From Flagellimonas sediminis (lineage in GTDB: Bacteria; Bacteroidota; Bacteroidia; Flavobacteriales; Flavobacteriaceae), in the NCBI RefSeq assembly GCF_010500845.1, contig NZ_JAAAMI010000003.1:368971-432970 (forward strand): a stretch of 64,000 nucleotides of DNA, read 5' to 3'. The notes beneath the pieces are model-generated. The model did not search any database. It saw only the letters and a program-made list of their open reading frames with translations, and was not told where the DNA came from. Made by a program: the position numbers and the translations under genes. Below are positions 1-9,077 of this stretch, piece after piece (positions within the stretch are counted from its first letter, which is position 1; each line of letters begins with the position of its first letter).

Positions 1-655
1 CAGTTTGGTCAGTTCCTGCTCCTCCACCTGTGGCATATAACAAAACGTCATTGGATCCAACCCACAACGTAAAGAAGGTTGCTCCTTGCGCCGCGGCGTC
101 ACCAATAACGGTAGCCGATTCGCTGGAAGAGAATCTTGCAAAATAGGGATTGGCGGTTCCCATGGCCACTCCTGCCACACTGCCGTAGCCTGGAGCCAAG
201 AGCTCATAACTTTTTGCCCCGGGTACCCCCATGTTGTTGAAAGATCCAGATAATTTACTGGATACTTCAGTGGAGCCTTGCCCGGAAACAGGCGTTGGTG
301 CAGGACCATTGGCAGTGAATGCCAAATAGAGTCTGTTCCCTGCTATTGGGGTTCCCTGAAGGGTCATTCCCCCAAGGTTGTCCGCCATGAAAGGAATATT
401 AAAAGAGCCGCCCCCTACCAAGGCAAAATTAGCCGCCAGCATATTGGGAAAAGAAGCTTCCTGGCCAGCTGTAAAAAGTGCATTGTCAGAGAATCCTGCT
501 GTAAGGGAATTTCCTACAGCTACGTAATTGGAGAAATCCGCGGTTCCGGAAGTGTATTCAATGGGTTCGGTCGTGTTGTCAATTGGGGTCGTATCGTCTT
601 CACATGCCATCAAGAATAAGCCTAAAACTGGGAGTAAGGCATAAAACTTTTTCAT
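1..655 (-). CDS. GDSL/SGNH-family lipolytic lipoprotein, 3' end cut off by the window
   Basis: The gene starts at ATG 655 and runs off the left edge (about 218 codons visible). The N-terminus is a lipoprotein signal (lipobox LFLMAC, Cys18), followed by an acidic linker. Residues 48-54 read GNSLTAG, a block I nucleophile motif of SGNH hydrolases, and a GSND block III motif follows near residue 195. The block V catalytic DxxH is not in the window. Related Flavobacteriia lipoproteins are often encoded beside FadL/OmpP1-type outer-membrane lipid transporters. If that holds here, the neighbour lies beyond the left edge; this is inference. The likely role is ester or lipid hydrolysis at the outer membrane or periplasm. 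It has its own promoter and a palindromic operator candidate upstream. Confidence 0.85.
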   Translation of the reverse strand, partial: MKKFYALLPVLGLFLMACEDDTTPIDNTTEPIEYTSGTADFSNYVAVGNSLTAGFSDNALFTAGQEASFPNMLAANFALVGGGSFNIPFMADNLGGMTLQGTPIAGNRLYLAFTANGPAPTPVSGQGSTEVSSKLSGSFNNMGVPGAKSYELLAPGYGSVAGVAMGTANPYFARFSSSESATVIGDAAAQGATFFTLWVGSNDVLLYATGGGAGTDQT

Positions 656-712
656 ATCGATAATCTGTTAGAGTTAGTTTATGTTCACTTTTATGGTAAA
701 ATCACAATAAAC

Positions 713-743
713 CAAATCTATATCAAAATTGTTATACAGGCAA
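713..743 (-). promoter_or_regulatory. Bacteroidota-type promoter for the GDSL lipoprotein
   Basis: Read on the minus strand, a perfect TAnnTTTG -7 box (TAGATTTG, 713-720) is preceded by TTG at 741-743 with a 20-nt spacer. This fits the Bacteroidota sigma-ABfr consensus. The predicted transcription start is about 707, which leaves a leader of about 50 nt before the ATG at 655. Confidence 0.6.
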
Positions 744-759
744 TTAAATGGGCAAAAAA

Positions 760-775
760 ATTATGCATGCATAAT
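760..775. promoter_or_regulatory. 16-bp perfect palindrome, candidate operator (copy 1)
   Basis: ATTATGCATGCATAAT is a perfect inverted repeat, 16 bp upstream of the -33 element of the GDSL lipoprotein promoter. The identical 16-mer forms the core of the palindrome at 23209-23236 between etfB and pdhB. It lies downstream of the ybfF stop, so its natural target is the gene at 655. Confidence 0.65.
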
Positions 776-790
776 AAAAAGGATGAAATT

Positions 791-1561
791 TTAAGAATTT
801 AGAAAAGCGAAGCTCTTTTCAAAAAACTGTGCGGGGTTTTCTGCATGCAACCAATGCCCGGCATTGTCTATGGTTTCAATCTGAGCGTTGGGGAAGTGTT
901 TTTTGATCTCTGGATAATCGTTGGGGAGTATATATTCAGACCGGTCGCCCCTCAGAAATAGGGTAGGACCATCATAAAGGGCCAATGGGGCAATGTTGTC
1001 CCCGATCTCTTCCATTTTGTTCTTGAGAACTTCAAAATTGAATCGGAACCCCAATTTTCCCTGTTCCACCCAATACAGGTTTTTCAACAAAAATTGTCTA
1101 ATACCAAAATTTCTAAGGTATTTGGAAAGTTCTTCATCTGCTTCGGTCCTGCTCGTGATCTTGTCAAAATCCAACTTGTCCAGCGCGTTTACGATATCCT
1201 GATGATGGGGGGGGTAAAACTTAGGTGCAATATCGGCAACAATGAGTTTAGTGACCCTTTCCGGGTGGGAGGTAGCCAACTGCATGGCCGTTTTACCGCC
1301 CATGGAATGCCCAAGCACAATGGATGAATCCAGTTGGTGGTGGTCCATATAATTGATGACATCCCGGGAAAGCAATTCGTAGTCAAAATCCGGGGAATGG
1401 AAACTTTTGCCATGGTTCCGTTGGTCAATGAGATGTACCTGAAATCCGTTTTCGGCGTATTGGGTGCCAAGGGTTTTCCAGTTGTCCGACATGCCCAAAA
1501 AACCATGAAGGATAATGAAAGGCTGGCCTTCTCCCAATATTTTTGAATGTAATATTTCCAT
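791..1561 (-). CDS. alpha/beta-hydrolase, YbfF-like esterase
   Basis: This is a 256-residue single-domain alpha/beta hydrolase. An HGF oxyanion segment lies near residue 19, the nucleophile elbow is GHSMGG with Ser86, and a C-terminal GHWLHAENP segment carries the catalytic His near 236. DQRNHGKS near 46-53 is typical of the YbfF/abhydrolase-11 type. There is no signal peptide, so it is cytoplasmic. E. coli YbfF hydrolyses acyl-CoA and small esters; the substrate here is unknown. Its ATG overlaps the pdxJ stop by one base (TAATG), so the two genes are translationally coupled in one minus-strand operon. Confidence 0.88.
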   Translation of the reverse strand: MEILHSKILGEGQPFIILHGFLGMSDNWKTLGTQYAENGFQVHLIDQRNHGKSFHSPDFDYELLSRDVINYMDHHQLDSSIVLGHSMGGKTAMQLATSHPERVTKLIVADIAPKFYPPHHQDIVNALDKLDFDKITSRTEADEELSKYLRNFGIRQFLLKNLYWVEQGKLGFRFNFEVLKNKMEEIGDNIAPLALYDGPTLFLRGDRSEYILPNDYPEIKKHFPNAQIETIDNAGHWLHAENPAQFFEKSFAFLNS

Positions 1562-2277
1562 TATTTCAATCTGTGTAGGTACATGTTGATGACATTTTCC
1601 AATCCCAAATAAAGGGATTCGCAGATCAATGCGTGGCCAATGGAGACTTCCAGCAAACTTGGAATATGTTGCTTGAAAAATTGAATGTTGTCCAAGCTTA
1701 GGTCGTGACCTGCATTAAGTCCAAGCCCTACTTTTTGGGCCGCTTCCGCAGCTTTTGCAAAAGGAGCAACGGCCGCTTCCTTGTTGCCTTTGGCAAATTC
1801 ATGGGCGTAGCTTTCGGTGTACAGTTCCACACGATCGGTGCCAGTCAAGGCAGCTGCCTCTACCATTTTAGGGTCGGGGTCCACGAAAATGGATGTGCGT
1901 ATGCCATTCGTTTTGAAGGTGTTGATCACATCGACCAAAAAATCTTTGTGTTTAATGGTGTCCCAGCCGGCATTGGAGGTGATGGCATCCTCTGCATCGG
2001 GCACCAAGGTAACCTGAGTGGGTTTTACCTCAAGGACCAAATCGATGAATTTGGGTACCGGGTTTCCTTCAATATTGAATTCCGTGGCAACTATTTTTTT
2101 GAGGTCCCTGGCATCTTGATAACGAATGTGTCGCTCATCGGGTCTTGGATGAATGGTGATGCCCTCAGCCCCGAAAGATTCAATGTCCTGGGTAGAGGTG
2201 ATGAGGTTGGGCACGTTGCCGCCGCGAGAATTTCGTAATGTTGCCAGTTTATTTATGTTGACGCTCAACTTTGTCAT
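1561..2277 (-). CDS. pdxJ: pyridoxine 5'-phosphate synthase
   Basis: PdxJ condenses 1-deoxyxylulose 5-phosphate with 3-amino-1-hydroxyacetone phosphate to make pyridoxine 5'-phosphate, the last step of the DXP-dependent vitamin B6 pathway. The protein has 238 residues, the usual length. It starts LSVNINKLATLRNSRGG and carries GITIHPRPDERHIR, both PdxJ hallmarks, and it keeps the conserved GLGLNAGHDL segment. I take ATG 2277 rather than an in-frame ATG 24 codons upstream because the family N-terminus begins here. The gene is transcribed away from the CBS/nadK cluster and leads into the overlapping ybfF. Confidence 0.95.
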   Translation of the reverse strand: MTKLSVNINKLATLRNSRGGNVPNLITSTQDIESFGAEGITIHPRPDERHIRYQDARDLKKIVATEFNIEGNPVPKFIDLVLEVKPTQVTLVPDAEDAITSNAGWDTIKHKDFLVDVINTFKTNGIRTSIFVDPDPKMVEAAALTGTDRVELYTESYAHEFAKGNKEAAVAPFAKAAEAAQKVGLGLNAGHDLSLDNIQFFKQHIPSLLEVSIGHALICESLYLGLENVINMYLHRLK

Positions 2278-2363
2278 GAAGTTCTTTTTTAGATTGGCAA
2301 AAATAGGAATTAGGCACGCCTTTTGCCATTTAAAATTAGTATTTTGCACCTAATAACAGCGTT

Positions 2364-3020
2364 ATGCACATCCAAGACCAAATTATAACTACAGTGCCCG
2401 TTTTCGAGGTTTCCGAAACCTTGAAGGAGGTGATCAAGTTTTTTGAGGAGACCACATACTCCCATGTGGCCGTTACTGAAAACGGGGTTTACCTTGGACT
2501 TTTGTCGGAGAATGATCTGCCCTGTTTCGAGCCAGAAAAATCCATAGAGGACTTCCGGTACGAATTGGATAATTTCTTTGTGACCAAGGAAACAGCTTGG
2601 TTGGATGTACTGGAGATGTTCTCCCGGAACGAGGCCAATATTTTGCCCGTTGTGGACGAAAACCAATTGATCTCGGGGTACTATGATCTGGAGGATATCG
2701 TGAGTGTTTTTATCGACACGCCTTTTTTTAAGGAACCCGGGGCCATTTTGGTCATTTCTACGGGAATCAAGGATTATTCCTTTAGCGAGATTGCCCAAAT
2801 CGTGGAAAGCAACAATGCCCGGCTGTTGGGGGCCTTTATCACCGATTCTGAAAACGATGTGGTGCAGATTACCCTTAAAATCGGCACCCAGAGCATGAAT
2901 GAGGTGGCCCAAACTTTTAGAAGGTACAACTATACCATAGTTTTTGGAAATAGTGACGATCAGTTCATGGAAGATTTGAAGCAACGATCGGACTATCTGG
3001 AAAAATATCTCAACGTATAG
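2364..3020 (+). CDS. CBS-domain protein preceding NAD kinase
   Basis: A 218-residue cytoplasmic protein with two N-terminal CBS repeats (about 1-60 and 70-125; TYSHVAV and ANILPVV are the typical CBS beta strands). A C-terminal ACT-like region follows (about 130-205, starting GAILVIST). CBS pairs normally bind adenine nucleotides, so a ligand-sensing role is likely, but no output domain is visible. It sits one base upstream of nadK, which suggests coexpression and perhaps a link to NAD(P) or adenylate status; that link is inference. The exact function is not known. Confidence 0.8.
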   Translation: MHIQDQIITTVPVFEVSETLKEVIKFFEETTYSHVAVTENGVYLGLLSENDLPCFEPEKSIEDFRYELDNFFVTKETAWLDVLEMFSRNEANILPVVDENQLISGYYDLEDIVSVFIDTPFFKEPGAILVISTGIKDYSFSEIAQIVESNNARLLGAFITDSENDVVQITLKIGTQSMNEVAQTFRRYNYTIVFGNSDDQFMEDLKQRSDYLEKYLNV

Positions 3021-3021
3021 T

Positions 3022-3903
3022 ATGAAGGTAGCCATTTACGGTCAATCTTTTCAGGAGGAGGATAAATGTTGTGTTCACGAACTTTTGGAGGAACTCGAAA
3101 AGCTGGATGCCACTATTTATGTTGAGGAAAACTTCAATAAACTTGTTTCCGAAGTAACAAAAGGACGTATTGATGGACTGTTTACGGCATCCAAGGGACT
3201 GGACTCCAGTTTTGACATGTTCGTAAGTTTTGGTGGAGATGGTACCATGTTGCGGGCCGTAACCTACGTCAAGGATTATGGTATTCCCATTGTTGGGGTC
3301 AATACCGGCCGCTTGGGATTTTTGTCCACCTTTAAAAAAGAAAACGTGCGCAAGCTGGTCACGGAGTTTGTGGCCGGGCACTTTGCCGTTGAGGAGCGTA
3401 CCTTGGTCGAGGTGGAGTTGAATTCCGATCTGGATGAATTCAAAGGGCTCAATTTTGCGTTGAACGAAGTCACGGTAAGCCGCAAGGACACCACTTCCAT
3501 GATTACCGTGGAAACGTGGTTGAACGACGAATACCTGACTTCTTACTGGTCCGATGGACTTATCGTGTCCACACCTACAGGTTCTACCGGATATTCCCTC
3601 AGTTGTGGAGGACCTGTGATCGCACCAACTGCCAAATCCTTAGTGCTTACGCCCATTGCACCACATAACCTAAATGCTCGGCCCCTGGTCATTTCCGATG
3701 ACACCCAGATCAGATTGAAGGTTTCTGGGAGGGAAAAGACCCATTTGGTCTCCCTGGATTCTAGGATCGCGGATATTCCCAACGGCAAGGAAATCCGTAT
3801 CAAGAAATCCGATTTCACCATCAAAATGATCGAATACAAATCGGAAAGCTTCTTGAAAACGCTTCGCAATAAATTGCTTTGGGGGGAAGATAAACGCAAT
3901 TGA
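3022..3903 (+). CDS. nadK: NAD kinase
   Basis: Phosphorylates NAD to NADP using ATP or inorganic polyphosphate. The 293-residue protein carries the catalytic GGDGTML motif near residue 74, the NTGRLGFLS segment, and the NAD-binding PTGSTGYSLSCGGP motif near 180-195, all diagnostic of the PpnK family. The start lies one base past the stop of the CBS gene, so the two are almost certainly cotranscribed. The length and motif spacing are normal. Confidence 0.97.
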   Translation: MKVAIYGQSFQEEDKCCVHELLEELEKLDATIYVEENFNKLVSEVTKGRIDGLFTASKGLDSSFDMFVSFGGDGTMLRAVTYVKDYGIPIVGVNTGRLGFLSTFKKENVRKLVTEFVAGHFAVEERTLVEVELNSDLDEFKGLNFALNEVTVSRKDTTSMITVETWLNDEYLTSYWSDGLIVSTPTGSTGYSLSCGGPVIAPTAKSLVLTPIAPHNLNARPLVISDDTQIRLKVSGREKTHLVSLDSRIADIPNGKEIRIKKSDFTIKMIEYKSESFLKTLRNKLLWGEDKRN

Positions 3904-4014
3904 ATTCAACACGGACAATAAATGGGGCTAAAAACTGTTTTACAAGGGAGAACAAATCTAATATTGTATCTATTGACCTTCCTTTACTCTTAAAACTTGA
4001 ATTTTTTGGTTAGT

Positions 4015-4698
4015 ATGCGGATAGTTTTGGCTGTATTTCTATGCTGTGTGATCAAGGTCAGCGCACAGACCTATGAGGTTGGTTTGTTTGCCGGGGGCGC
4101 CAATATGGTGGGCGATGTGGGAAGGACCAATTACATTTTACCTTCCGGCCCTGCCTTTGGTGGCATCTTTAAATGGAACAAAGGAAAACGCTACGCTTGG
4201 AGGGGCAGCGTTATCTATGGGCAATTTACGGCAGACGATACCAAATCCAGTATGCAATCGCGCCAACAACGTGCCTATGTGTTGGATAATTCGGTTTTGG
4301 AGTTCTCCGCGGGACTCGAAATCAACTTCGTGGAATACAACCTTCACAAGCTCGGTCCGGCCTTTACACCCTACCTGTATACGGGTTTAACCTATTTCAG
4401 GTACGATTTTAATTATTTTGATGCCCTCCAAGTGCAGGATATTAACCAAAAAGACGGTAGTTTTGCAATTCCAATGACGGTTGGGGCAAAATGCCGGTTA
4501 AGTCAGTTCCTCATTCTGGGGGCCGAAATTGGGGCCAGGTATACTTTTACGGACAATTTGGACGCAAGTAACCCAGAAGGTTCCAATTATGAGCAGTTCA
4601 GGTTTGGGAACATATTGAGCGATGACTGGTACGTGTTCACGGGTTTTACATTGACGTATACCTTCGGACGCAAGCCCTGCCAGGATTGTTTTCAATAA
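4015..4698 (+). CDS. DUF6089-family outer-membrane beta-barrel protein
   Basis: A 227-residue exported protein. The signal peptide (MRIVLAVFLCCVIKVSAQ) is followed by alternating aromatic beta strands and ends in a strand typical of small barrels (FTGFTLTYTFGRK). I choose ATG 4015 over an in-frame TTG at 3997 because it gives a clean signal peptide. The gene occupies the conserved Flavobacteriia position between nadK and uppS, 3 bp before uppS. Its function is unknown. The location beside bamA suggests an envelope role, but nothing in the sequence specifies it. A C-terminal CQDC pair could form a disulfide. Confidence 0.82.
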   Translation: MRIVLAVFLCCVIKVSAQTYEVGLFAGGANMVGDVGRTNYILPSGPAFGGIFKWNKGKRYAWRGSVIYGQFTADDTKSSMQSRQQRAYVLDNSVLEFSAGLEINFVEYNLHKLGPAFTPYLYTGLTYFRYDFNYFDALQVQDINQKDGSFAIPMTVGAKCRLSQFLILGAEIGARYTFTDNLDASNPEGSNYEQFRFGNILSDDWYVFTGFTLTYTFGRKPCQDCFQ

Positions 4699-4701
4699 AT
4701 A

Positions 4702-5442
4702 ATGCAAACGCTAGAGGACCTAAACAAGGACAAACTTCCAAAACACATGGCCATCATCATGGATGGCAACGGTAGATGGGCCCAACAAAGGGGCAAGCTC
4801 CGTGTGTTCGGTCATGAAAATGGTGCCGAGGCGGTAAAACGCACAGTGGAAACTTGCGTAAAACTTGAAATACAATATCTTACCCTCTATGCATTTTCCA
4901 CGGAAAATTGGAACCGACCCAAAATTGAGGTGGACACTTTAATGAAGCTTCTGGTGACTGCATTGAAAAGGGAGCTCAAAAATTTGAAAAAGAACAATAT
5001 TAGGTTAAAGGCCATCGGAAGGATGGAAACCCTGCCCGAAAAGGTGCATAGGGAACTTGACGAAGTCATTGCCAAAACATCAAAAAATACAGGGATGACC
5101 GTTACCCTGGCATTGAGCTATGGCTCTCGGGAAGAGATTACATCAGCCGTTCGGGAGATTGCGGTCAAAGTTAAAAATAACATAATTTCACCCGAAAATA
5201 TTGACGAACAAGTTATAAATACACATCTTTACGCGCACTTTTTGCCTGATGTTGACCTACTTATACGCACCAGTGGCGAATGTAGGATCAGCAATTTTTT
5301 ACTCTGGCAGATTGCATACGCGGAATTATATTTTATTGATGTATTTTGGCCCGATTTTAACGAGCAGCATTTGGTAGAGGCCATAATGAGTTACCAAAAT
5401 AGAGAACGACGATTTGGAAAAACTAGCGAACAACTTAACTAA
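4702..5442 (+). CDS. uppS: isoprenyl transferase (undecaprenyl diphosphate synthase)
   Basis: Adds isopentenyl units to farnesyl diphosphate to make the C55 lipid carrier for peptidoglycan and O-antigen. The protein has 246 residues with the family motifs: IIMDGNGRWA near 18-27, TLYAFSTENWNRP near 60-72, and RTSGE-x-RISNFLLWQ near 195-210. Its last 29 bases overlap the start of bamA in another frame, so the two are cotranscribed. A short AT-rich stretch (5165-5225) encodes a poorly conserved surface segment and does not break the frame. Confidence 0.96.
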   Translation: MQTLEDLNKDKLPKHMAIIMDGNGRWAQQRGKLRVFGHENGAEAVKRTVETCVKLEIQYLTLYAFSTENWNRPKIEVDTLMKLLVTALKRELKNLKKNNIRLKAIGRMETLPEKVHRELDEVIAKTSKNTGMTVTLALSYGSREEITSAVREIAVKVKNNIISPENIDEQVINTHLYAHFLPDVDLLIRTSGECRISNFLLWQIAYAELYFIDVFWPDFNEQHLVEAIMSYQNRERRFGKTSEQLN

Positions 5443-8092
5443 AGGTATTGATAACCTGATACCGGTTTATCTCAGAATATTTCTTTCCGCAACATTCCTA
5501 CTCTTGTCCGGAACGGGGTTTGCCCAAGAAACCACCTTTGAGGATGGTAAAGAATATATTTTGGGGGGATTGACCGTCACTGGATTGCAAAGTTACAACG
5601 AGCAGACCGTTAAGGCCTACACAGGGTTAAGGGTAGGCCAACCCATCAAGGTGCCGGGTGATGAGATCAGTGCCGTGATCAAAAAGTTGTGGGGCCTGGA
5701 ACTCTTTAGTAATGTGGAGATGTATTATACCAAGATCGAAGGCAACCAAATTTATTTGGAACTTCATATTTTGGAACGTCCTACCTTGAACAATGTTACC
5801 GTTTATGGTATCAAAAAGCGCAAGGTGGAGGACATCATCAACGATACGGACCTTAAAAAAGGGAAGAAAATTACCGAAAGTTTGATCGCCAATACCAAAA
5901 ACTACCTACAGAACAAGTATAAAAAACAAGGCTACCTGAATGCCAAGGTGAATATTGCCACGACAGCTGACACATCGGGCACCAACGTACAGAATATGGT
6001 GGTCAATGTGAACAAGGGAGACAAGGTAAAGATCAGAAAGATCACCTTTGAGGGGAATGAGCAACTTACAAACAAAAGGTTACGTAAGGCCCTTAAGAAT
6101 ACCAAGAAGAAAAAACTGTTCCGTTTCTGGAAGAAGTCAAAATTCATTGCGGCCGATTTTGATGAGGATTTATCCAATTTGGTGGACACCTATGCCGAAA
6201 GAGGTTATAGGGATGCCAGGGTGCTCTCGGATACCTTTGTAAAAGTGGATGAGCACAACATCGACCTGATCATCAAAGTGGAAGAAGGTAATAAATACTA
6301 CTTTGGGAATATTGATTTTGTCGGAAACTCCGTGTATACTGATAGGCAATTGAGCCAAATTTTGGGAATCAAAAAAGGGGATACTTACAATGGGGTTTTG
6401 TTAAAGGAACGTGTGGCCGACGACTCCAAACCGGATGCCGTGGATCTGACCAATCTTTACCAGAACAATGGTTACCTGTTCTCGACCATTAACCCGGTTG
6501 AGGTTTCCGCAGTGAATGACACTATTGATTTTGAGATCAGGATCATTGAAGGTAAGGAAACCTATTTGGACCACGTTACGGTAAAAGGGAACGATAAAAC
6601 CAATGATCACGTAATCTTTAGGGAATTAAGAACACGTCCCGGTCAAAAATATAGCAAGGAAAATATAGTAAGGACCATTAGGGAGTTGGGTCAGTTGGGC
6701 TTCTTTGACGCGGAGCAGATAGTTCCGGATATACAAAACCCGAACCCCAACGAAGGGACCGTGGATATCGAATACAGCTTGGTGGAATCAGGTTCCAGCC
6801 AGATAGAACTACAAGGTGGTTTCGGCGGTGGAGGTTTCATTGGTACCTTGGGACTTTCCTTTAGCAACTTTTCCCTAAAAAATATTTTCAATGGGGAGGC
6901 CTACAAGCCAGTGCCAATGGGTGATGGGCAGACCTTTGCCCTTCGTCTGCAGGCCAGTAGAACCTTCAGGGTCTATAGTCTGAATTTCTCTGAACCCTGG
7001 TTGGGAGGTAAAAAACCGGTAAGGTTCAACCTATCCCTTTCTAGGACCCAGCAGTTTGCCACAGGATATAATAGCAATGGTAGATTGGATGTTCAAAAAG
7101 AACGAGGTTTTTCAATAACTGGTGTTTCCGCTGGTTTGGCCAAAAGAGTACAGTGGCCTGATGACTTTTTTACCATTTCACATGCAGCAAGTTATCAGTT
7201 GTATGATTTTAACGATTACAACAGTGGCCTGTTCAACTTTGGTAATGGTAGTTCCAATTCTTTGAGCTATACCCTTGGTATATCTAGAAGTTCTCAGGGT
7301 CCGAGCAGGATTTTCCCAATGTCAGGTTCCAACTTTGAATTGACTGCTAAGTTTACTCCGCCATATTCTTTGTTCAGTTCCAAAGATTACAAACAGTTAA
7401 AGGAAGATATTAATTCAACTACGGAAAGATTGTACGAGCTTCAGGATTTAGATAGAAATACAGAAGAAGAATTGGAATTCCAACAATTGGGCAATGATTT
7501 GGAGAGTATGGAAGAAGAGCGTTTTAAGTTGTTGGAATACTACAAGATTAAGTTTAAGGGTGACTGGTACACTACTTTGGTGGACAAGTTGGTTCTCCGT
7601 ACCAATGCAGAATTTGGTTTCTTGGGTGCCTATAACCACGATATTGGCGATGTTCCTTTTGAGCGTTTTTATGTGGGAGGTGATGGTCTTGGTAACTTTA
7701 CGTTGGATGGTAGGGATGTTATTCAGTTGCGCGGATATCAAAATCAATCGTTGACACCATATATAACTAATGCGATAACAGGTAGGCTTCAGCAGGATGG
7801 GGGAACAATCTATAATAAGTTCTCCATGGAGCTTCGCTATCCGCTTACATTAAAACCTTCGGCATCCATTTATGCACTATCATTTTTGGAAGCCGGTAAT
7901 GCTTTCAACAATTTTAATGAATATAATCCGTTTGAGTTAAAAAGATCTGCCGGAGTGGGGCTACGTATTTTTATGCCGGCATTCGGACTCTTGGGAATCG
8001 ATTTTGGTTATGGTTTCGATAGTGATGCCAGACCTGGATCTACCGGACCAAGTGGATGGCAAACGCACTTCATCATCGGGCAGCAGTTTTAA
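5414..8092 (+). CDS. bamA: outer membrane protein assembly factor BamA
   Basis: Core of the BAM complex, which folds beta-barrel proteins into the outer membrane. The 892-residue protein has a signal peptide (cut near GFAQ), tandem POTRA domains over about 40-450, and a C-terminal Omp85 barrel ending FGYGFDSD...HFIIGQQF with the aromatic last residue. The barrel carries a charged, helix-prone insertion at about residues 656-709 (nt 7380-7540). This segment and its surroundings are AT-richer than the rest. The gene overlaps uppS and is followed by two Skp-like chaperones, the classic bamA-skp arrangement. Confidence 0.96.
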   Translation: MEKLANNLTKGIDNLIPVYLRIFLSATFLLLSGTGFAQETTFEDGKEYILGGLTVTGLQSYNEQTVKAYTGLRVGQPIKVPGDEISAVIKKLWGLELFSNVEMYYTKIEGNQIYLELHILERPTLNNVTVYGIKKRKVEDIINDTDLKKGKKITESLIANTKNYLQNKYKKQGYLNAKVNIATTADTSGTNVQNMVVNVNKGDKVKIRKITFEGNEQLTNKRLRKALKNTKKKKLFRFWKKSKFIAADFDEDLSNLVDTYAERGYRDARVLSDTFVKVDEHNIDLIIKVEEGNKYYFGNIDFVGNSVYTDRQLSQILGIKKGDTYNGVLLKERVADDSKPDAVDLTNLYQNNGYLFSTINPVEVSAVNDTIDFEIRIIEGKETYLDHVTVKGNDKTNDHVIFRELRTRPGQKYSKENIVRTIRELGQLGFFDAEQIVPDIQNPNPNEGTVDIEYSLVESGSSQIELQGGFGGGGFIGTLGLSFSNFSLKNIFNGEAYKPVPMGDGQTFALRLQASRTFRVYSLNFSEPWLGGKKPVRFNLSLSRTQQFATGYNSNGRLDVQKERGFSITGVSAGLAKRVQWPDDFFTISHAASYQLYDFNDYNSGLFNFGNGSSNSLSYTLGISRSSQGPSRIFPMSGSNFELTAKFTPPYSLFSSKDYKQLKEDINSTTERLYELQDLDRNTEEELEFQQLGNDLESMEEERFKLLEYYKIKFKGDWYTTLVDKLVLRTNAEFGFLGAYNHDIGDVPFERFYVGGDGLGNFTLDGRDVIQLRGYQNQSLTPYITNAITGRLQQDGGTIYNKFSMELRYPLTLKPSASIYALSFLEAGNAFNNFNEYNPFELKRSAGVGLRIFMPAFGLLGIDFGYGFDSDARPGSTGPSGWQTHFIIGQQF

Positions 8093-8190
8093 TCAAAGGA
8101 AAATAGTGTCTGGGTCACTTATAAATGTCCCATTTTAAATAAATGATTTATTTTGGCACGATATTTTCTATGTAAAATGCGGAATCAAAG

Positions 8191-9030
8191 ATGAATACGA
8201 AAGTTCTTTTGTCATTAGTGGTTTTGATGTTGTCCCTTCATGGGTTTTCCCAAACTTCACGAGGGGTGCGCATAGGATACGTGGATATGGAATATATCCT
8301 GGAGAATGTGGAAGAGTATAGGGACGCAACGGAGCAACTGAACATAAAGGCCCTAAAATGGAAACAAGAGATAGAACTCAAACAAAGTTCCATCGATCAG
8401 ATGAAAAAAGATCTGATGGCAGAAAAAGTGCTCTTGACGGATGAACTCATCGCGGAACGCGAAGAGGAAATCCAGATTTTGGAAAAGGAAATGTTGGATT
8501 ATCAACAGGACCGGTTCGGACCGCAAGGGGATTTGGTGCTACAGAAACAACTTTTGGTACAACCGATCCAAGACCAGGTTTTCAACGAGGTACAAAAAAT
8601 CGGGGCCAATAAAAGATACGATTTTATTTTTGATAAATCGGCAGATGTTGTAATGTTGTACTCCGAAAAACGGCACGATATCAGTGACTTGGTTTTAAGG
8701 GAAATAGCACGGACCCGAAAGGTGAGTGCCTCCAATAAAAAACAGGACCAGAAAAACCGTTTGGAGCAGTTCAAGGCTGATGAGGAAGAAGCCGATGAGG
8801 AGATAAGTGAAGCGCTTTTGGACAGACAGGCCCGGACCGATTCCATTCAACAGGCCAACGCCAAAGCAGTTGAGGACAAGCGGGCGGAACAACTGAGGCT
8901 AAGGGAGGAAAGAAAAAAAGCCTACGAGGCAAGAAGACAAAAATTGTTGGAAGAACGCGAAGCAAAACGCCAAGCGAAAATAGAGGACCGGAGCAAACCG
9001 GAACAGGAGAAGGATTCAGTACAGAACTAA
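8191..9030 (+). CDS. OmpH/Skp-family periplasmic chaperone with long charged tail
   Basis: A signal peptide (ending HGFSQ) leads into a Skp/OmpH domain (about 25-170: GYVDMEYIL, then a long coiled coil, then the YDFIFDKSADVVMLY strand). The tail, about 175-279, is dominated by Glu, Arg, Lys and Ala, predicts as a continuous helix and is absent from classical Skp (about 160 residues). Skp proteins hold unfolded outer-membrane proteins in the periplasm and hand them to BamA. The position directly after bamA and before a second, short Skp fits that role. The function of the tail is unknown. Confidence 0.88.
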   Translation: MNTKVLLSLVVLMLSLHGFSQTSRGVRIGYVDMEYILENVEEYRDATEQLNIKALKWKQEIELKQSSIDQMKKDLMAEKVLLTDELIAEREEEIQILEKEMLDYQQDRFGPQGDLVLQKQLLVQPIQDQVFNEVQKIGANKRYDFIFDKSADVVMLYSEKRHDISDLVLREIARTRKVSASNKKQDQKNRLEQFKADEEEADEEISEALLDRQARTDSIQQANAKAVEDKRAEQLRLREERKKAYEARRQKLLEEREAKRQAKIEDRSKPEQEKDSVQN

Positions 9031-9077
9031 ATATTGAAACACTAAATTTAAAATCGAAATAAGTAACTTAGAGAATC

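Noticed and set aside
843..850. TGCATGCA inside ybfF as a third copy of the palindrome
   Set aside because: Only the central 8 bp match and it lies in coding sequence away from any promoter.
2310..3035. A 241-codon open frame antisense to the CBS-domain gene
   Set aside because: It mirrors the coding strand of a well-supported gene, has no promoter or family resemblance, and its composition follows the opposite strand.
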